Made by a program: the position numbers and the translations under genes. This document shows, one piece after another, positions 8,392 to 17,122 of a stretch of DNA of 64,000 bases. Position 1 is the first letter of the stretch, and the number at the start of each line of letters is the position of its first letter. A model generated the notes under the pieces. It searched no databases. It saw nothing but the letters and a program-made list of their open reading frames with translations, and was not told the origin of the DNA. Source of the stretch: an uncultured Oscillibacter sp. (GTDB lineage: Bacteria > Bacillota > Clostridia > Oscillospirales > Oscillospiraceae); assembly GCA_905200545.1 (NCBI GenBank), contig CAJKKQ010000004.1:102793-166792 (forward strand), read 5' to 3'.

Positions 8392-9381
8392 ATGGCAAAG
8401 CGAACCCGCCGCCGTCGGCGCAGCTGGGGGCGGACTTTTCTTCTCATTGTATTTACAGCCGCCGCTCTCTACGCCGGCTTTCACTGTTTTTTTCGTCCCC
8501 CCGAGCAAAAACAGGACGAGGTCATCCCCGTCTCCGACACAGATACGGAACTGAGCGATCAGGAGCGGGCCGCCGCGGAGGCGGCCGCCGCCCACACCCG
8601 CCGCAAGGAAAACTTCTATACGATCCTGGTCTCCGGCGTGGACGATGGAAACGGCAACAGCGACACCAACATTTTGCTGGCGGTGGACGTGGCCAACGGA
8701 TCCATTCACGGCGTCAGTATCCCCCGGGATACCAAGGCGGTCTGGAACGGAAAAAACCATAAGATCAACGCAGCTTACGGAAGCGGCGGGATGGAGAAAC
8801 TGGCGGACATCGTCTCCGACCAGCTGGGCATCCCGGTGGATTACACCGTCTGCGTGAATCTCAAGGGCTTCGTGGCCCTGGTGGACGCCATCGGCGGCGT
8901 GGACTTCAACGTCCCTATCGACATGAATTATGACGACCCCTATCAGGATCTGTCCATCCACTTCTCCGCCGGCATGCAGCACCTGAACGGCCAGGAGGCC
9001 CTGGAGGTCGTCCGTTTCCGCCACAACAACGATGGGACAGGCTACGGCAGCGAGGACATCGGCCGGATGCAGACCCAGCAGGCATTTTTGAAAACGGTAG
9101 CCTCCAAGGCTTTGACCCTCTCCAACATCGACAGCCTGATCCAGGTGTTTTTCCAGTATGTAGACACAGATCTGACCATTGGGAATCTTGCCTGGCTTGC
9201 CGACAAGGTGCTCTCCATGGGCACGGAGAACATCTCCTTCTCCACCCTGCCCAACGAGTGGCACTCCCCCTATATCTATCTGGATCAGGAAGCCACCCTG
9301 GATCTTGTGAACCAGTATCTCAATCCCTACGAGGAGGATCGGCTGCCCGAGGATCTGAATATCCCGTCCATGCCCTCCTGA
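8392..9381 (+). CDS. LytR-CpsA-Psr (LCP) family cell-wall polymer ligase
   Basis: A 329-residue membrane-anchored enzyme of the LCP family, which transfers lipid-linked glycopolymers (teichoic acid or capsule type) to peptidoglycan. A basic start (AKRTRRRRR) precedes one transmembrane segment at about residues 14-33, so the catalytic domain is outside. Family signatures are LVSGVDDGNGNSDTNILLA, the polyprenyl-phosphate Arg in SIPRDTK, and RFRHNNDGTGYGSEDIGRM with the second conserved Arg pair. ATG at 8392 was chosen because AAGGAG lies 11 bases upstream and the membrane anchor begins there. The next gene, 36 bp on, is also a surface protein. Confidence 0.92.
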   Translation: MAKRTRRRRRSWGRTFLLIVFTAAALYAGFHCFFRPPEQKQDEVIPVSDTDTELSDQERAAAEAAAAHTRRKENFYTILVSGVDDGNGNSDTNILLAVDVANGSIHGVSIPRDTKAVWNGKNHKINAAYGSGGMEKLADIVSDQLGIPVDYTVCVNLKGFVALVDAIGGVDFNVPIDMNYDDPYQDLSIHFSAGMQHLNGQEALEVVRFRHNNDGTGYGSEDIGRMQTQQAFLKTVASKALTLSNIDSLIQVFFQYVDTDLTIGNLAWLADKVLSMGTENISFSTLPNEWHSPYIYLDQEATLDLVNQYLNPYEEDRLPEDLNIPSMPS

Positions 9382-9417
9382 GGCGCCGCCCCCATTTGAC
9401 AAAGGAGGTTTTGCCCC

Positions 9418-10860
9418 ATGCGCAAACGGATTGCTTCCCTGCTGCTGACCGTCTGTCTGCTTTTGACCACGCCGGTTCTGGCCGCTCAGGACACTTCGGA
9501 GAACTTTGTCCGCAGCCGCACCTACTCCGGCCAGTTTTCCGATGTGACGGAGGAATCGGTCTTTTATGACAATGTGGCGGCGCTTTACGAGTACGGGCTC
9601 TCCGTGGGCAAGGGCGACGGCACCTTTGGGCTGCAGGACACCATGTCCGTGGGGCAGATCGTGATCTTTGCCGGGCGCATCCGCAGCCTCTACCGCACCG
9701 GCGACCCGGAGGCTGGCGCCTCCGCCTACACCGCCGGCAGCACCTATCCCTCCCAGCCCTACCTGCTCTATCTGCAAGGGGAGGGCGTGCTGGGCACAGA
9801 GCTGGACAGCGCCTGTGCCGCCGGGACTCCCGCCACCCGGGCCCAGGTGGCCCATGTGCTGGCAGGCACCCTCCCCGTTGAAGCCCTGCCCCTCATCAAC
9901 GATGCTGTGGTGACGGAGGGCTACGCCACCCGCCGCTACATCACCGACGTCACGGAGTACACCCCGTATTTCCGGGACATCCTTACCCTCTACCGCGCCG
10001 GCGTCTCCATGGGCTCCGATGAGACCGGCTCCTACCTGCCTGACGCCCTCATCACCCGGGGCGCGGCGGCTGCCATGCTCACCCGCATGGTGGATCCGTC
10101 CCTGCGGGTGACGCCGGATTGGGACATCGTTCCCGCATGGAGCGCCGAAGGCCGCACCCTGGCCAGCCTGGTGGAACCGGGCACTTACATCGCCGCGCCC
10201 ACCACCCGCTCCCAGCTGGATCAGAGCATCCGCTACATGCTCTCCTCCGGGGAAAACGTCCTGACCCTCCGGTATCCCGGGGGACTCTCCGCCTCCAGTG
10301 CCCGGTCCGTCATGGAGGCCGCCTTGTCTGTGGTCAAGACCTATTGCGAGCAGTGCTACAATGCCGTATCCTGCACGTATACCCCTGCCGGGGACATGAC
10401 CCTGACCTTCTCCGCCGCCAGTGCCGGCAGCGACATTGATTTTTACCGCACGGAGACCATGGCCGCCGCCATCAGCATCCACGACCTGCTCTGGGGGCAG
10501 GGGGCCATCACTGCCGATATGACGGAGCTGGAAAAGGCCCGGGTCTACTACACCTGGATCTGCGAGAACTGCACCTATGATTACAACGCCGATGAAAGCT
10601 CCCTGAGCCACATTGCCTATCGTCTTTTTATCGACTCCACCGCCGTGTGCGACGGCTACACCGGTGCCTACAACCTGCTTTTGAAGCTGGAGGGCATCGA
10701 CTGCACCACCCAGGCCAATGACGAGCATATCTGGACGGTAGCCACCCTGGACGGCACCCAGGTTCATATCGACACCACCTGGGGGGACAGCGGTGCCTTC
10801 ATCAATTACAAGTATTTTGCCATGACCCCCGACCAATCCTGGAAACTACATAGCTGGTAA
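9418..10860 (+). CDS. Secreted S-layer-homology and transglutaminase-like domain protein
   Basis: A 480-residue exported protein with a signal peptide (cleavage near VLAAQ, about residue 22). Two to three SLH-like repeats follow between residues 38 and 230 (FSDVTEESVFYDNVAALYEYG; DVTEYTPYFRDILTLYRAG; ITRGAAAAMLTRM) and would bind secondary cell-wall polymer. A C-terminal transglutaminase/protease-like domain has the Cys in AVCDGYTGAYNLLLK, the His in DEHIWTVATLDG and the Asp in HIDTTWGD, so the Cys-His-Asp triad is complete. AAGGAGG precedes the ATG. Being next to an LCP ligase fits a cell-surface unit. The activity (peptidase or cross-linking) is not determined. Confidence 0.88.
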   Translation: MRKRIASLLLTVCLLLTTPVLAAQDTSENFVRSRTYSGQFSDVTEESVFYDNVAALYEYGLSVGKGDGTFGLQDTMSVGQIVIFAGRIRSLYRTGDPEAGASAYTAGSTYPSQPYLLYLQGEGVLGTELDSACAAGTPATRAQVAHVLAGTLPVEALPLINDAVVTEGYATRRYITDVTEYTPYFRDILTLYRAGVSMGSDETGSYLPDALITRGAAAAMLTRMVDPSLRVTPDWDIVPAWSAEGRTLASLVEPGTYIAAPTTRSQLDQSIRYMLSSGENVLTLRYPGGLSASSARSVMEAALSVVKTYCEQCYNAVSCTYTPAGDMTLTFSAASAGSDIDFYRTETMAAAISIHDLLWGQGAITADMTELEKARVYYTWICENCTYDYNADESSLSHIAYRLFIDSTAVCDGYTGAYNLLLKLEGIDCTTQANDEHIWTVATLDGTQVHIDTTWGDSGAFINYKYFAMTPDQSWKLHSW

Positions 10861-10867
10861 AGGAAAA

Positions 10868-10904
10868 GACGCCCCCGGAGCAAAAGCTCCGGGGGCGTCT
10901 TCGA
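10868..10904. terminator. Shared terminator between convergent genes
   Basis: A 14-bp repeat GACGCCCCCGGAGC with an AAAA loop. The U-tract is better on the minus strand (TTTTCCTTT), so it serves the NifU-like gene best and the SLH gene less well. Confidence 0.8.
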
Positions 10905-10908
10905 TTGT

Positions 10909-11202
10909 TTACAGGTGATGATCCCGCAAAAGGCGCTTGGCCTGCTCCCACAGCTCGTCGCTGACGGTCTGCACCACCACCACTTTGTTCACCAGTTCCG
11001 GCAGGGCCTTCACCACCTCCGCCTCCACCAGCGTCTCATTGGTGAGGTCCGCCGAGGGGCACCCGGCGCACTGGCCCAGCAGCTTCACGTACAGCACGCC
11101 GTCGGCCAGATGGTCGATCTGGATCTCACCTCCGTGGGCGTGCAGTGCAGGGCGAACCTTCTCCTCCAAAACGGCCTCGATTTTCTTCAGATCCTCATGC
11201 AT
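10909..11202 (-). CDS. NifU-like Fe-S scaffold domain protein
   Basis: A 97-residue protein made of one NifU C-terminal domain (Nfu type), which holds a 4Fe-4S cluster between subunits and passes it to client proteins. The CxxC motif is in GQCAGCPSADLTNETL (about residues 44-60). ATG at 11202 has AGGAGG nine bases upstream; the ATG at 11211 would touch that site. It overlaps the end of the AAA ATPase gene by 8 bp, so the two are translationally coupled. It is the last of four genes. Linkage of an Nfu protein to AAA and VWA genes is unusual. Confidence 0.88.
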   Translation of the reverse strand: MHEDLKKIEAVLEEKVRPALHAHGGEIQIDHLADGVLYVKLLGQCAGCPSADLTNETLVEAEVVKALPELVNKVVVVQTVSDELWEQAKRLLRDHHL

Positions 11203-12727
11203 GGTCCCCATCCTCCTTTGTCTCATCCGCCCGGGCCGCGGCGATCTCCTCCCGGATGCGGCGGCGTGTGTCATCAAAAAGCAGCTCCCGGTTGTGGCGG
11301 AAATAGGCGTCGCAGCCGAAGTTCTCCACAAACCAGCTGGTATCCTGGCCGGCGGTGATCTCCGTGACAAAGATCACCAGCTCCTGGCCCTGGCCGAAGG
11401 TCTCCTCCAGGAAGCGGAAGGCGTTGTCCATCTGGGTACCGCAGGTCTTCCCCAGCTCCGCCCGGCGGTCCACTTCCTCCCGGAACCATGCCCGCACCCG
11501 GTCCATGGCATCATCACCGGAGACACCTTCCTCCCGCAGCCGCCGCTGGTAGTCCTCCAGGGCGTTGATCTCCCGCTGGTTAAGGTCCCGGGCCTCCTTT
11601 TGCAGCTGCCCGGCCTCCGCCGCCCGCTTGAGCTTCTCCCGCCGCTGCCAGACCAGTTGGCCCAGCAGGGGCTCCGCCTCTGCATCCGGCAGCTTTTCCT
11701 TAAACTCCGTCAGGGCCGTGTGGAGTGCCTCCGTCAGGGCATCCTGGCGGCGGGTGTTCCGGGCAGCCTCCATCAGGCGGGAAAGCACCAGCCCCATCAC
11801 CGAGAGCTTTTCATCAAAGGGTGCCGCCCGCAGCTCCAGCACGGTGATGCCCGGCCAGTCCCCCCGCAGGATATCGTCCACATGATAGGTCTTCTGATAC
11901 TTGTAGTAGAGCTCCAGATACCCGGCGAAGTCCCTTGCCACGGTGGGCAGCTGGATATACTGGCCGATGACCTGCCGGTCCACCCGCAGTCCCAGCTTCT
12001 CGTAGGCATAGATCATCTCGCTCAGGTCCTCCCAGCCCCGGGCGGTGGCAAACTGCAAGCCGTCCACGGTGGTCTCGATGCGGTAGAAATTCTCCTTGCG
12101 GATATCGAGATAGGAGATGACGGCCCCGTGAAGCCCCCGGGCGCGGGCGTACTCCTTCCAGACGGCGAAGTCCTCCTCCACGTCGATGCGCTTGACCCGG
12201 TCCAGCGTCACCACATCGAAATCCCGGACGGACTTGTTGTACTCCGGGGGGTTGCCCGCCGCCACGATGAGCCAGCCCTCCGGCAGCTTCTGATTGCCGA
12301 AGGTCTTGCACTGGAGAAACTGCAGCATCATGGGGGCCAGGGTCTCGGAGACACAGTTGATCTCGTCCAGGAATAAAATGCCCTCCCGGATGCCCGTGCG
12401 CTCCATCATCTGGTACACGGAAGAGAGGATCTCGCTCATGGTGTACTCCGTGACGGAGAACTCCTGCCCGCCGTAGGTGCGCTTTTCAATAAAGGGCAAT
12501 CCCACGGCGCTTTGCCGGGTGTGATGGGTGATGGTATAGGCCACCAGGCCCACGCCGGTCTCCGCGGCGATCTGCTCCATGATCTGGGTCTTGCCGATAC
12601 CCGGAGGGCCCATCAGCAGCACGGGCCGCTGGCGGATGGAGGGGATGAGGTAGTTGCCCAGCTCATCCCGGGTCAGGTACGCCTTGAGGGTATTGGTGAT
12701 CTCCTGCTTTGCCTGTTTGATGTTCAT
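11195..12727 (-). CDS. AAA ATPase, MoxR-like, partner of the VWA protein
   Basis: A 510-residue ATPase. Walker A is GPPGIGKT (about residues 40-47), Walker B is ILFLDEIN near 120, and a sensor-like VAAGNPPEYNKSVRDFD follows. This layout is typical of MoxR/RavA-type AAA proteins that work with a VWA protein to remodel or activate a target. The C-terminal 200 residues are highly charged (KRAAEAGQLQKEARDL region) and probably helical. The gene starts 13 bp after the VWA gene stop and overlaps the NifU-like gene. A role in assembly or activation of an Fe-S or metal enzyme is plausible but not shown. Confidence 0.88.
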   Translation of the reverse strand: MNIKQAKQEITNTLKAYLTRDELGNYLIPSIRQRPVLLMGPPGIGKTQIMEQIAAETGVGLVAYTITHHTRQSAVGLPFIEKRTYGGQEFSVTEYTMSEILSSVYQMMERTGIREGILFLDEINCVSETLAPMMLQFLQCKTFGNQKLPEGWLIVAAGNPPEYNKSVRDFDVVTLDRVKRIDVEEDFAVWKEYARARGLHGAVISYLDIRKENFYRIETTVDGLQFATARGWEDLSEMIYAYEKLGLRVDRQVIGQYIQLPTVARDFAGYLELYYKYQKTYHVDDILRGDWPGITVLELRAAPFDEKLSVMGLVLSRLMEAARNTRRQDALTEALHTALTEFKEKLPDAEAEPLLGQLVWQRREKLKRAAEAGQLQKEARDLNQREINALEDYQRRLREEGVSGDDAMDRVRAWFREEVDRRAELGKTCGTQMDNAFRFLEETFGQGQELVIFVTEITAGQDTSWFVENFGCDAYFRHNRELLFDDTRRRIREEIAAARADETKEDGDHA

Positions 12728-12740
12728 ATCCGTATACTCC

Positions 12741-14126
12741 TTATAACTGGGGCAGCTCCTCCCAGTCTATCTCATCGGGGAATTCCTCCGCCGCCTCCCG
12801 GCGGGCCTTCTCCAGCTCCGGCACCGTCAGCACCAGGCGGATGGCCCAGGGGGGCATCTTCACGGAAAGGGGCGGCTCCTCCAGCAGCACGAAGGCCGTG
12901 TCCCAGGCGGGACGCTTTTTGGGGTAGATTCCCATGCCGTCGGTAAAATACACCAACCCCCGCAGATTGGTAAAGGCCCCTTCCTTGCGCAGCCGCTCCA
13001 CATGCTCGAAGACCGGGCGGAAATCCGTGGCGCTGCCGCCGGTGAGCTGGAAGTTGTCCATGTAAGTCTTCAGCTGCTCCAGATCGTGGATCTCCGTATC
13101 GGAGCGGATCTGGTCATCGCACTGGATGATGCGGATGTTCACCTTCCGGGTGAAGGTCTCCGTGGAGCGCAAAATGGCGTAGGTGCACGCCAGAAATGCC
13201 CGCACCAGCTCACCGGAGGTGGACATGGAGGTGTCCACGGCGATGACAAAGTCCTCGATACGCTTTTCCTCTTTCGTCTCCGGCGGCTCCACCAGGGGCA
13301 TGTTGCCGTAGAGGGAGAGGCCGTAGGTGTAGAAGATATAGTCGAAGGCGTCGCCGTCCACCTCCATGACCTCCCGGGGCACCGCGAAGCGCCGCAGGAA
13401 TGCCCGGTAGTCCACGTCATCCCGGACCGCCACCCGCACCTGCTCCAGCACCGCCTCGCCGCCGGTGGCGGTGCCTGCCAGTACCGTCTCCATGCCCGTG
13501 CGGGTCCGGTCGGAGCGGTCCTTCCACTTTTCGTCCTGGCGCTGGCGCTGCTTCTGGTCCTCCTGGCGCTCCGGATCCCAGAGGCCGTGGTCATCCACCA
13601 AAAACGCCCGCTGCAGCTGGGCCAGCTCGTACTCCGGCAGGTCCTGCCGCAAGAGATACCGGTAGATGCCCTCGGCGGTAAGGACCTTCATCTCCCGGCG
13701 GCACTCCCCGTAGAACTTCTGCTTGGCGGGGACGATACCCTCCCGCAGGCAGGGATAGTCCAGCTCATCCAGAATGCTCTCCACCGCCGCATCGCACGCA
13801 AGGTCCCACAGCTCCGGCATCTTGCCGTGCTTTTTATAGATATGGCGCAGCATGCAGTGCAAAATCACGTGCAGGTACGCCCGGTTCACCGCCGTGGGAG
13901 TGCGCAGGTACCGCTCCGCCAGGAAGCTGCCGTCATAATAGAGGGTCTCCCCGTCGGTGGCAAGGGACACCGTCATCCCGCCTCCCGGGGCAAAGGCCAG
14001 GGAGCACAGCGCCACATCCAGATAGGGCAGGTTCAAATACAGCTCGTTGCGGGCGCTTTGCAGGATCTCCAGGCCGATTGCCGTCAGATCCTTCCCCGCC
14101 GGGGCCTGCTGCCGCGTCTCCTCCAT
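12741..14126 (-). CDS. VWA-like metallopeptidase-domain protein (DUF2201 type)
   Basis: A 461-residue protein. The N-terminal half resembles the DUF2201 putative metallopeptidase domain, with a histidine cluster HVILHCMLRHIYKK around residue 88. The C-terminal half is a VWA-like domain with a metal-site DTSMSTSGE near residue 292, plus GGSATDF and YFTDGMG. Such proteins pair with MoxR-type ATPases, and the next gene is one. ATG at 14126 was chosen because AAGGAGG lies five to six bases upstream. The molecular function is unknown. Confidence 0.85.
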   Translation of the reverse strand: MEETRQQAPAGKDLTAIGLEILQSARNELYLNLPYLDVALCSLAFAPGGGMTVSLATDGETLYYDGSFLAERYLRTPTAVNRAYLHVILHCMLRHIYKKHGKMPELWDLACDAAVESILDELDYPCLREGIVPAKQKFYGECRREMKVLTAEGIYRYLLRQDLPEYELAQLQRAFLVDDHGLWDPERQEDQKQRQRQDEKWKDRSDRTRTGMETVLAGTATGGEAVLEQVRVAVRDDVDYRAFLRRFAVPREVMEVDGDAFDYIFYTYGLSLYGNMPLVEPPETKEEKRIEDFVIAVDTSMSTSGELVRAFLACTYAILRSTETFTRKVNIRIIQCDDQIRSDTEIHDLEQLKTYMDNFQLTGGSATDFRPVFEHVERLRKEGAFTNLRGLVYFTDGMGIYPKKRPAWDTAFVLLEEPPLSVKMPPWAIRLVLTVPELEKARREAAEEFPDEIDWEELPQL

Positions 14127-14152
14127 GGTTCCTCCTTTGTCATCCTGGTATC

Positions 14153-15127
14153 TCACAGGTCAAAGCTGCGCACCGCCGCCGGTGGGAAGCGCCGGTGCTG
14201 CTCCTCCAGCAGCATGGCCACCGCCTCCGGCGCCTGCATCTCCCGGGCCAGGGCGCAGGCGGCGGAGAGGGTCTCCCGGTCTGGCTGTGCCTGCTCCAAC
14301 AGGGCGTGCAGCCCCGTCAGGTCCCGCTGCTCCAACAGCCACTGCGCTGCATCCCGGACATGGGCAGCCAGGTATGTGCGGTACGCCTCCTGCGCCCGCT
14401 CCGTCAGCTCCGCCGGATACCGCAGCCGCCACCAGGCCAGCCGCACGGCGCAGCCGTCGTCGTGCTCCACCCCCAGAAATTCCTTCCAGAGGCCGTCGTA
14501 CTCCTTTAAGGAGAGCTTCTTGTTGCGGAAACAGTGGTGATAGGGATAGCCCGCCCCATAAATATTGTAGTCAAAGTGGTGAGCGGGGCAGTTCTCCTCG
14601 TAGACCTCCACATACTCCGGAAAGATCAGCCGCACCTGCCCGCCGTCCGCCTCCCGGATGGTGACGTCCAACTCCCGGCTCAGCTCGTCGGCAAAGTAGG
14701 CCAGGGTCTCTCCCTGCTCCCCCACCCGGGTGAGATGGAAGGTATCCAGGCAGCGGCAGTTCATCAGCGTGCCGCCGCCCCAGAACCGCACCCCGTCGTG
14801 GAGGGAGAGCTTTTTCAGTGCGGTGCAGTTGAAGAGGGCGTAGTCCCCCACCCGCTCCAGGGCGGAAGGCAGCGTCAGCTCCTGCATCCCGGCGTTGGTC
14901 CACCCCTCCTCCGCCGGGGCGCCGCAGGTCACCAGGACCTCCTCCCCATCCACAGGAGCGGCATTGGGGGAGAGGGCGTGGGGCCCCAGGGCCGTCACCG
15001 GCAGACCGAAGAGTTCCTCCGGCAGCACCGCCCGGGGATCGCAGGTCACCGCCTGCAAGATCGTGATGCCCGACGGCTCCCGCCGGATCACCAATTTCCA
15101 GTTGCTCAAACCGCTGACGGTCTCCAC
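14153..15127 (-). CDS. Leucine-rich-repeat (BspA-like) protein heading the AAA/VWA operon
   Basis: A 324-residue protein with no signal peptide, so probably cytoplasmic, unlike secreted BspA surface proteins. The first half carries irregular LRR_5-type repeats (LPEELFGLPVTALGPHAL; LPSALERVGDYALFNC; LKKLSLHDGVRFWGGGTLMNC). The C-terminal 120 residues are helical and rich in Ala, Glu and Arg. The start is GTG at 15127 behind an AAGGGGGG purine run, so the start is only fairly sure. It is the first gene of the four-gene operon and may serve as a protein-recognition subunit; that is inference. Confidence 0.72.
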   Translation of the reverse strand: METVSGLSNWKLVIRREPSGITILQAVTCDPRAVLPEELFGLPVTALGPHALSPNAAPVDGEEVLVTCGAPAEEGWTNAGMQELTLPSALERVGDYALFNCTALKKLSLHDGVRFWGGGTLMNCRCLDTFHLTRVGEQGETLAYFADELSRELDVTIREADGGQVRLIFPEYVEVYEENCPAHHFDYNIYGAGYPYHHCFRNKKLSLKEYDGLWKEFLGVEHDDGCAVRLAWWRLRYPAELTERAQEAYRTYLAAHVRDAAQWLLEQRDLTGLHALLEQAQPDRETLSAACALAREMQAPEAVAMLLEEQHRRFPPAAVRSFDL

Positions 15128-15231
15128 CTGCCCGCCCCCCTTTCTTACGGCTGGTAGTTTATCACATCTCGGCGGGTTTTCCTAGGTGCAATCCCCACAA
15201 AAGAATTTTTTGGGAAATTCACAGAACCCCC

Positions 15232-15273
15232 TTGACAAACTGTGCATACTGTATATACTGTACATGTACAGTA
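15232..15273 (+). promoter_or_regulatory. gntR-ABC operon promoter with overlapping palindromic operator
   Basis: TTGACA at 15232, a 16-bp spacer and TATACT at 15254. A perfect 18-bp palindrome, TACTGTACATGTACAGTA (15256-15273), begins inside the -10 and covers the transcription start. A partial copy of the half-site (ATACTGTA) lies just upstream. This is the layout expected for autorepression by the GntR protein encoded next. Confidence 0.8.
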
Positions 15274-15289
15274 CGAACGGGGGATTTCC

Positions 15290-15673
15290 ATGGAACTCAT
15301 TATCCGAAACACCACCAACCAACCTATCTACGAGCAGATCAGCTCCCAAATCAAGGCCCAGATCATCGCCGGGAAGCTCTCCCCGGGGGAGGCCCTGCCC
15401 TCCATCCGGGCCCTGGCCAAGGATCTGAAGATTTCCGTCATCACCACCAAGCGGGCCTATGACGAGCTGGAGGCAGACGGTTTTCTCTACACGGTAGCCG
15501 GAAAGGGCTGCTTTGTGGCGGAGAAAAATCTGGACCTGGTGCGGGAGCAGCAGCAGCGGGAGCTGGAGGACCACCTCCGCGCCGCCGCCGCTCTGGCCAG
15601 AAGCTGCAGCGTCTCCCGGGAAGAGCTCTCGGAGATGCTGCGCATACTCACCGAGGAGGATACGGATCTATGA
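15290..15673 (+). CDS. GntR family transcriptional regulator, YtrA subfamily
   Basis: A 127-residue repressor with an N-terminal winged helix-turn-helix (PIYEQISSQIKAQIIAGKL; ALPSIRALAKDLKIS; TTKRAYDELEADGFLYTVAGKGCFV) and only a short C-terminal helix. The small size and its position as first gene of an ABC operon are typical of the YtrA subfamily, which answers to cell-wall or envelope stress. ATG at 15290 with GGGGG upstream was chosen because the wHTH begins there. It overlaps the ATPase gene as ATGA. It probably represses its own operon through the palindrome at 15256-15273. Confidence 0.92.
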   Translation: MELIIRNTTNQPIYEQISSQIKAQIIAGKLSPGEALPSIRALAKDLKISVITTKRAYDELEADGFLYTVAGKGCFVAEKNLDLVREQQQRELEDHLRAAAALARSCSVSREELSEMLRILTEEDTDL

Positions 15674-16524
15674 ATGCCATTGAACTGTCCCACATCAACA
15701 AGCGCTTCGGCTCCTTTGCCATCCGGGACCTGAGCCTGGCGGTGCCCCAGGGCACCATCTGCGGCCTGGTGGGTGAAAACGGTGCCGGAAAATCCACCAC
15801 CATCCGCCTTCTCATGGGGGCCCTACGGCCTGACAGCGGCGCCGCCTCCGTTCTGGGAACGGACGTGTCCGCCCCGGCCTTCCGGGCAGTGAAAGAGGAC
15901 ATCGGCGTGGTGATGGACGAAGCCTATTTTCCCGAGGTTCTCAGCGCCCGGCAGGTAGGCCGGGTGATGGCAAAGACCTACCGCCGCTGGAATGATCAAA
16001 CCTACCAGGACTTTCTCCGCCGGTTCGACCTGCCGGAGAAAAAGCAATTCAAGGACTACTCCCGGGGCATGCGCATGAAGCTGGCCATCGCCGTGGCCCT
16101 CTCCCACGACCCCAAGCTCCTGGTGCTGGACGAGGCCACCGCCGGCCTGGATCCCATCGTCCGGGACGAAGTGCTGGAGCTCTTCAACGACTTTACCCGC
16201 TCTGAGGACCACTCCATCCTCATCTCCTCCCACATTCTCTCGGATCTGGAGAAGCTGTGCGACTACATCGCCTTTTTGCACCAGGGGCAGCTGCTCTTCT
16301 GCGCGGAAAAGGACGCCCTGCTGGAGGAGTATGCCCTCTTTACCGGCACCGCCGACCAGGCGGAGAGCCTGGATCCAGAGGCCGTGGTGGGCCGGGAGAA
16401 CGGCGCTTACGGTGCTGTCAAATGTCTGGTGAAACGGGATCGGGTGCCCGCCACGCTGACGCTGGAGCGGCCCACGGTGGAGGATGTCATCCTCTTTATG
16501 GTGAAAGGAGCAAAGGAAGCATGA
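15670..16524 (+). CDS. ABC transporter ATP-binding protein (YtrB-like)
   Basis: A 284-residue ABC ATPase. Walker A is GENGAGKST (about residues 34-42), the signature is the variant YSRGMRMKL, Walker B is LLVLDEAT and the switch His is in ISSHI. The C-terminal 70 residues are an extra domain common in exporter or bacitracin-type ATPases. It overlaps both neighbours as ATGA and must work with the permease that follows. The role is probably efflux or envelope stress defence, by analogy with YtrABCDEF; the substrate is unknown. Confidence 0.92.
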   Translation: MNAIELSHINKRFGSFAIRDLSLAVPQGTICGLVGENGAGKSTTIRLLMGALRPDSGAASVLGTDVSAPAFRAVKEDIGVVMDEAYFPEVLSARQVGRVMAKTYRRWNDQTYQDFLRRFDLPEKKQFKDYSRGMRMKLAIAVALSHDPKLLVLDEATAGLDPIVRDEVLELFNDFTRSEDHSILISSHILSDLEKLCDYIAFLHQGQLLFCAEKDALLEEYALFTGTADQAESLDPEAVVGRENGAYGAVKCLVKRDRVPATLTLERPTVEDVILFMVKGAKEA

Positions 16525-17114
16525 GCGCACTGCTGATGAAGGATTTCTACCTGCTGTGGAAACAGCTGAAGGCCTTTTTGGTCATCATTCTGGTGTTCTC
16601 CGCCATTCCCGGCGGGTACAACACCGTCTTTGCCGTGGCCTATGCCGCTATGCTCCCCTATTCCTGCATTGCCTATGACGAGCGCAGCAAATGGGATCAG
16701 CTGGCGGCCATGATGCCCTACTCCACCCGGCAGCTGGTGCTCAGCCGCTACGTGCTGGGCTGGATCGCCGGGGCGGCAGCCTGCGGCATCTCCCTGGTGC
16801 TGCAGGGAATCTTCTCCATCGTTCTGGAAAGCAGTGTTTTCCCCGCCTCCCTGCTGCTGGCCTTTTTCACCTGCATTTTGATCATGGCCATTACCCTGCC
16901 TCTGATCTTCCGCTTCGGGGTGGAGCGGGGCCGTCTCCTCATGTTTTTTCTGATCTTCCTGGTGTGCGGCTCTGCCGGTGCCTTGGGCGGCATCACAGAG
17001 AACTATTCCGAGGCCCTGCCGGCTCCCGTGTGGCTCATCGTCCCGGCAGCCCTGGTGCTCACCGCCGTGTCCATTCCCGTGTCCATCCGGTGCTATGCCC
17101 GCCGCAGCTGGTGA
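16521..17114 (+). CDS. ABC-2 type transporter permease
   Basis: A 197-residue integral membrane protein with about six helices (AFLVIILVFSAIPGGYN; AGAAACGISLVLQGIF; LLLAFFTCILIMAITLPLIF; MFFLIFLVCGSAGALGG; VWLIVPAALVLTAVSIPVS). The early YDERSKWDQLAAMMPYS segment is typical of ABC-2 permeases in GntR-linked operons. The start ATG at 16521 overlaps the ATPase stop. The longer open frame upstream lies inside the ATPase gene and is a shadow. Confidence 0.9.
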   Translation: MSALLMKDFYLLWKQLKAFLVIILVFSAIPGGYNTVFAVAYAAMLPYSCIAYDERSKWDQLAAMMPYSTRQLVLSRYVLGWIAGAAACGISLVLQGIFSIVLESSVFPASLLLAFFTCILIMAITLPLIFRFGVERGRLLMFFLIFLVCGSAGALGGITENYSEALPAPVWLIVPAALVLTAVSIPVSIRCYARRSW

Positions 17115-17122
17115 GGTGCCCC

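Noticed and set aside
8329..10836. An 835-codon minus-strand frame opposite the LCP and SLH genes
   Set aside because: Gly/Val/His-rich translation typical of an antisense shadow; both plus-strand genes have clear domains and ribosome sites.
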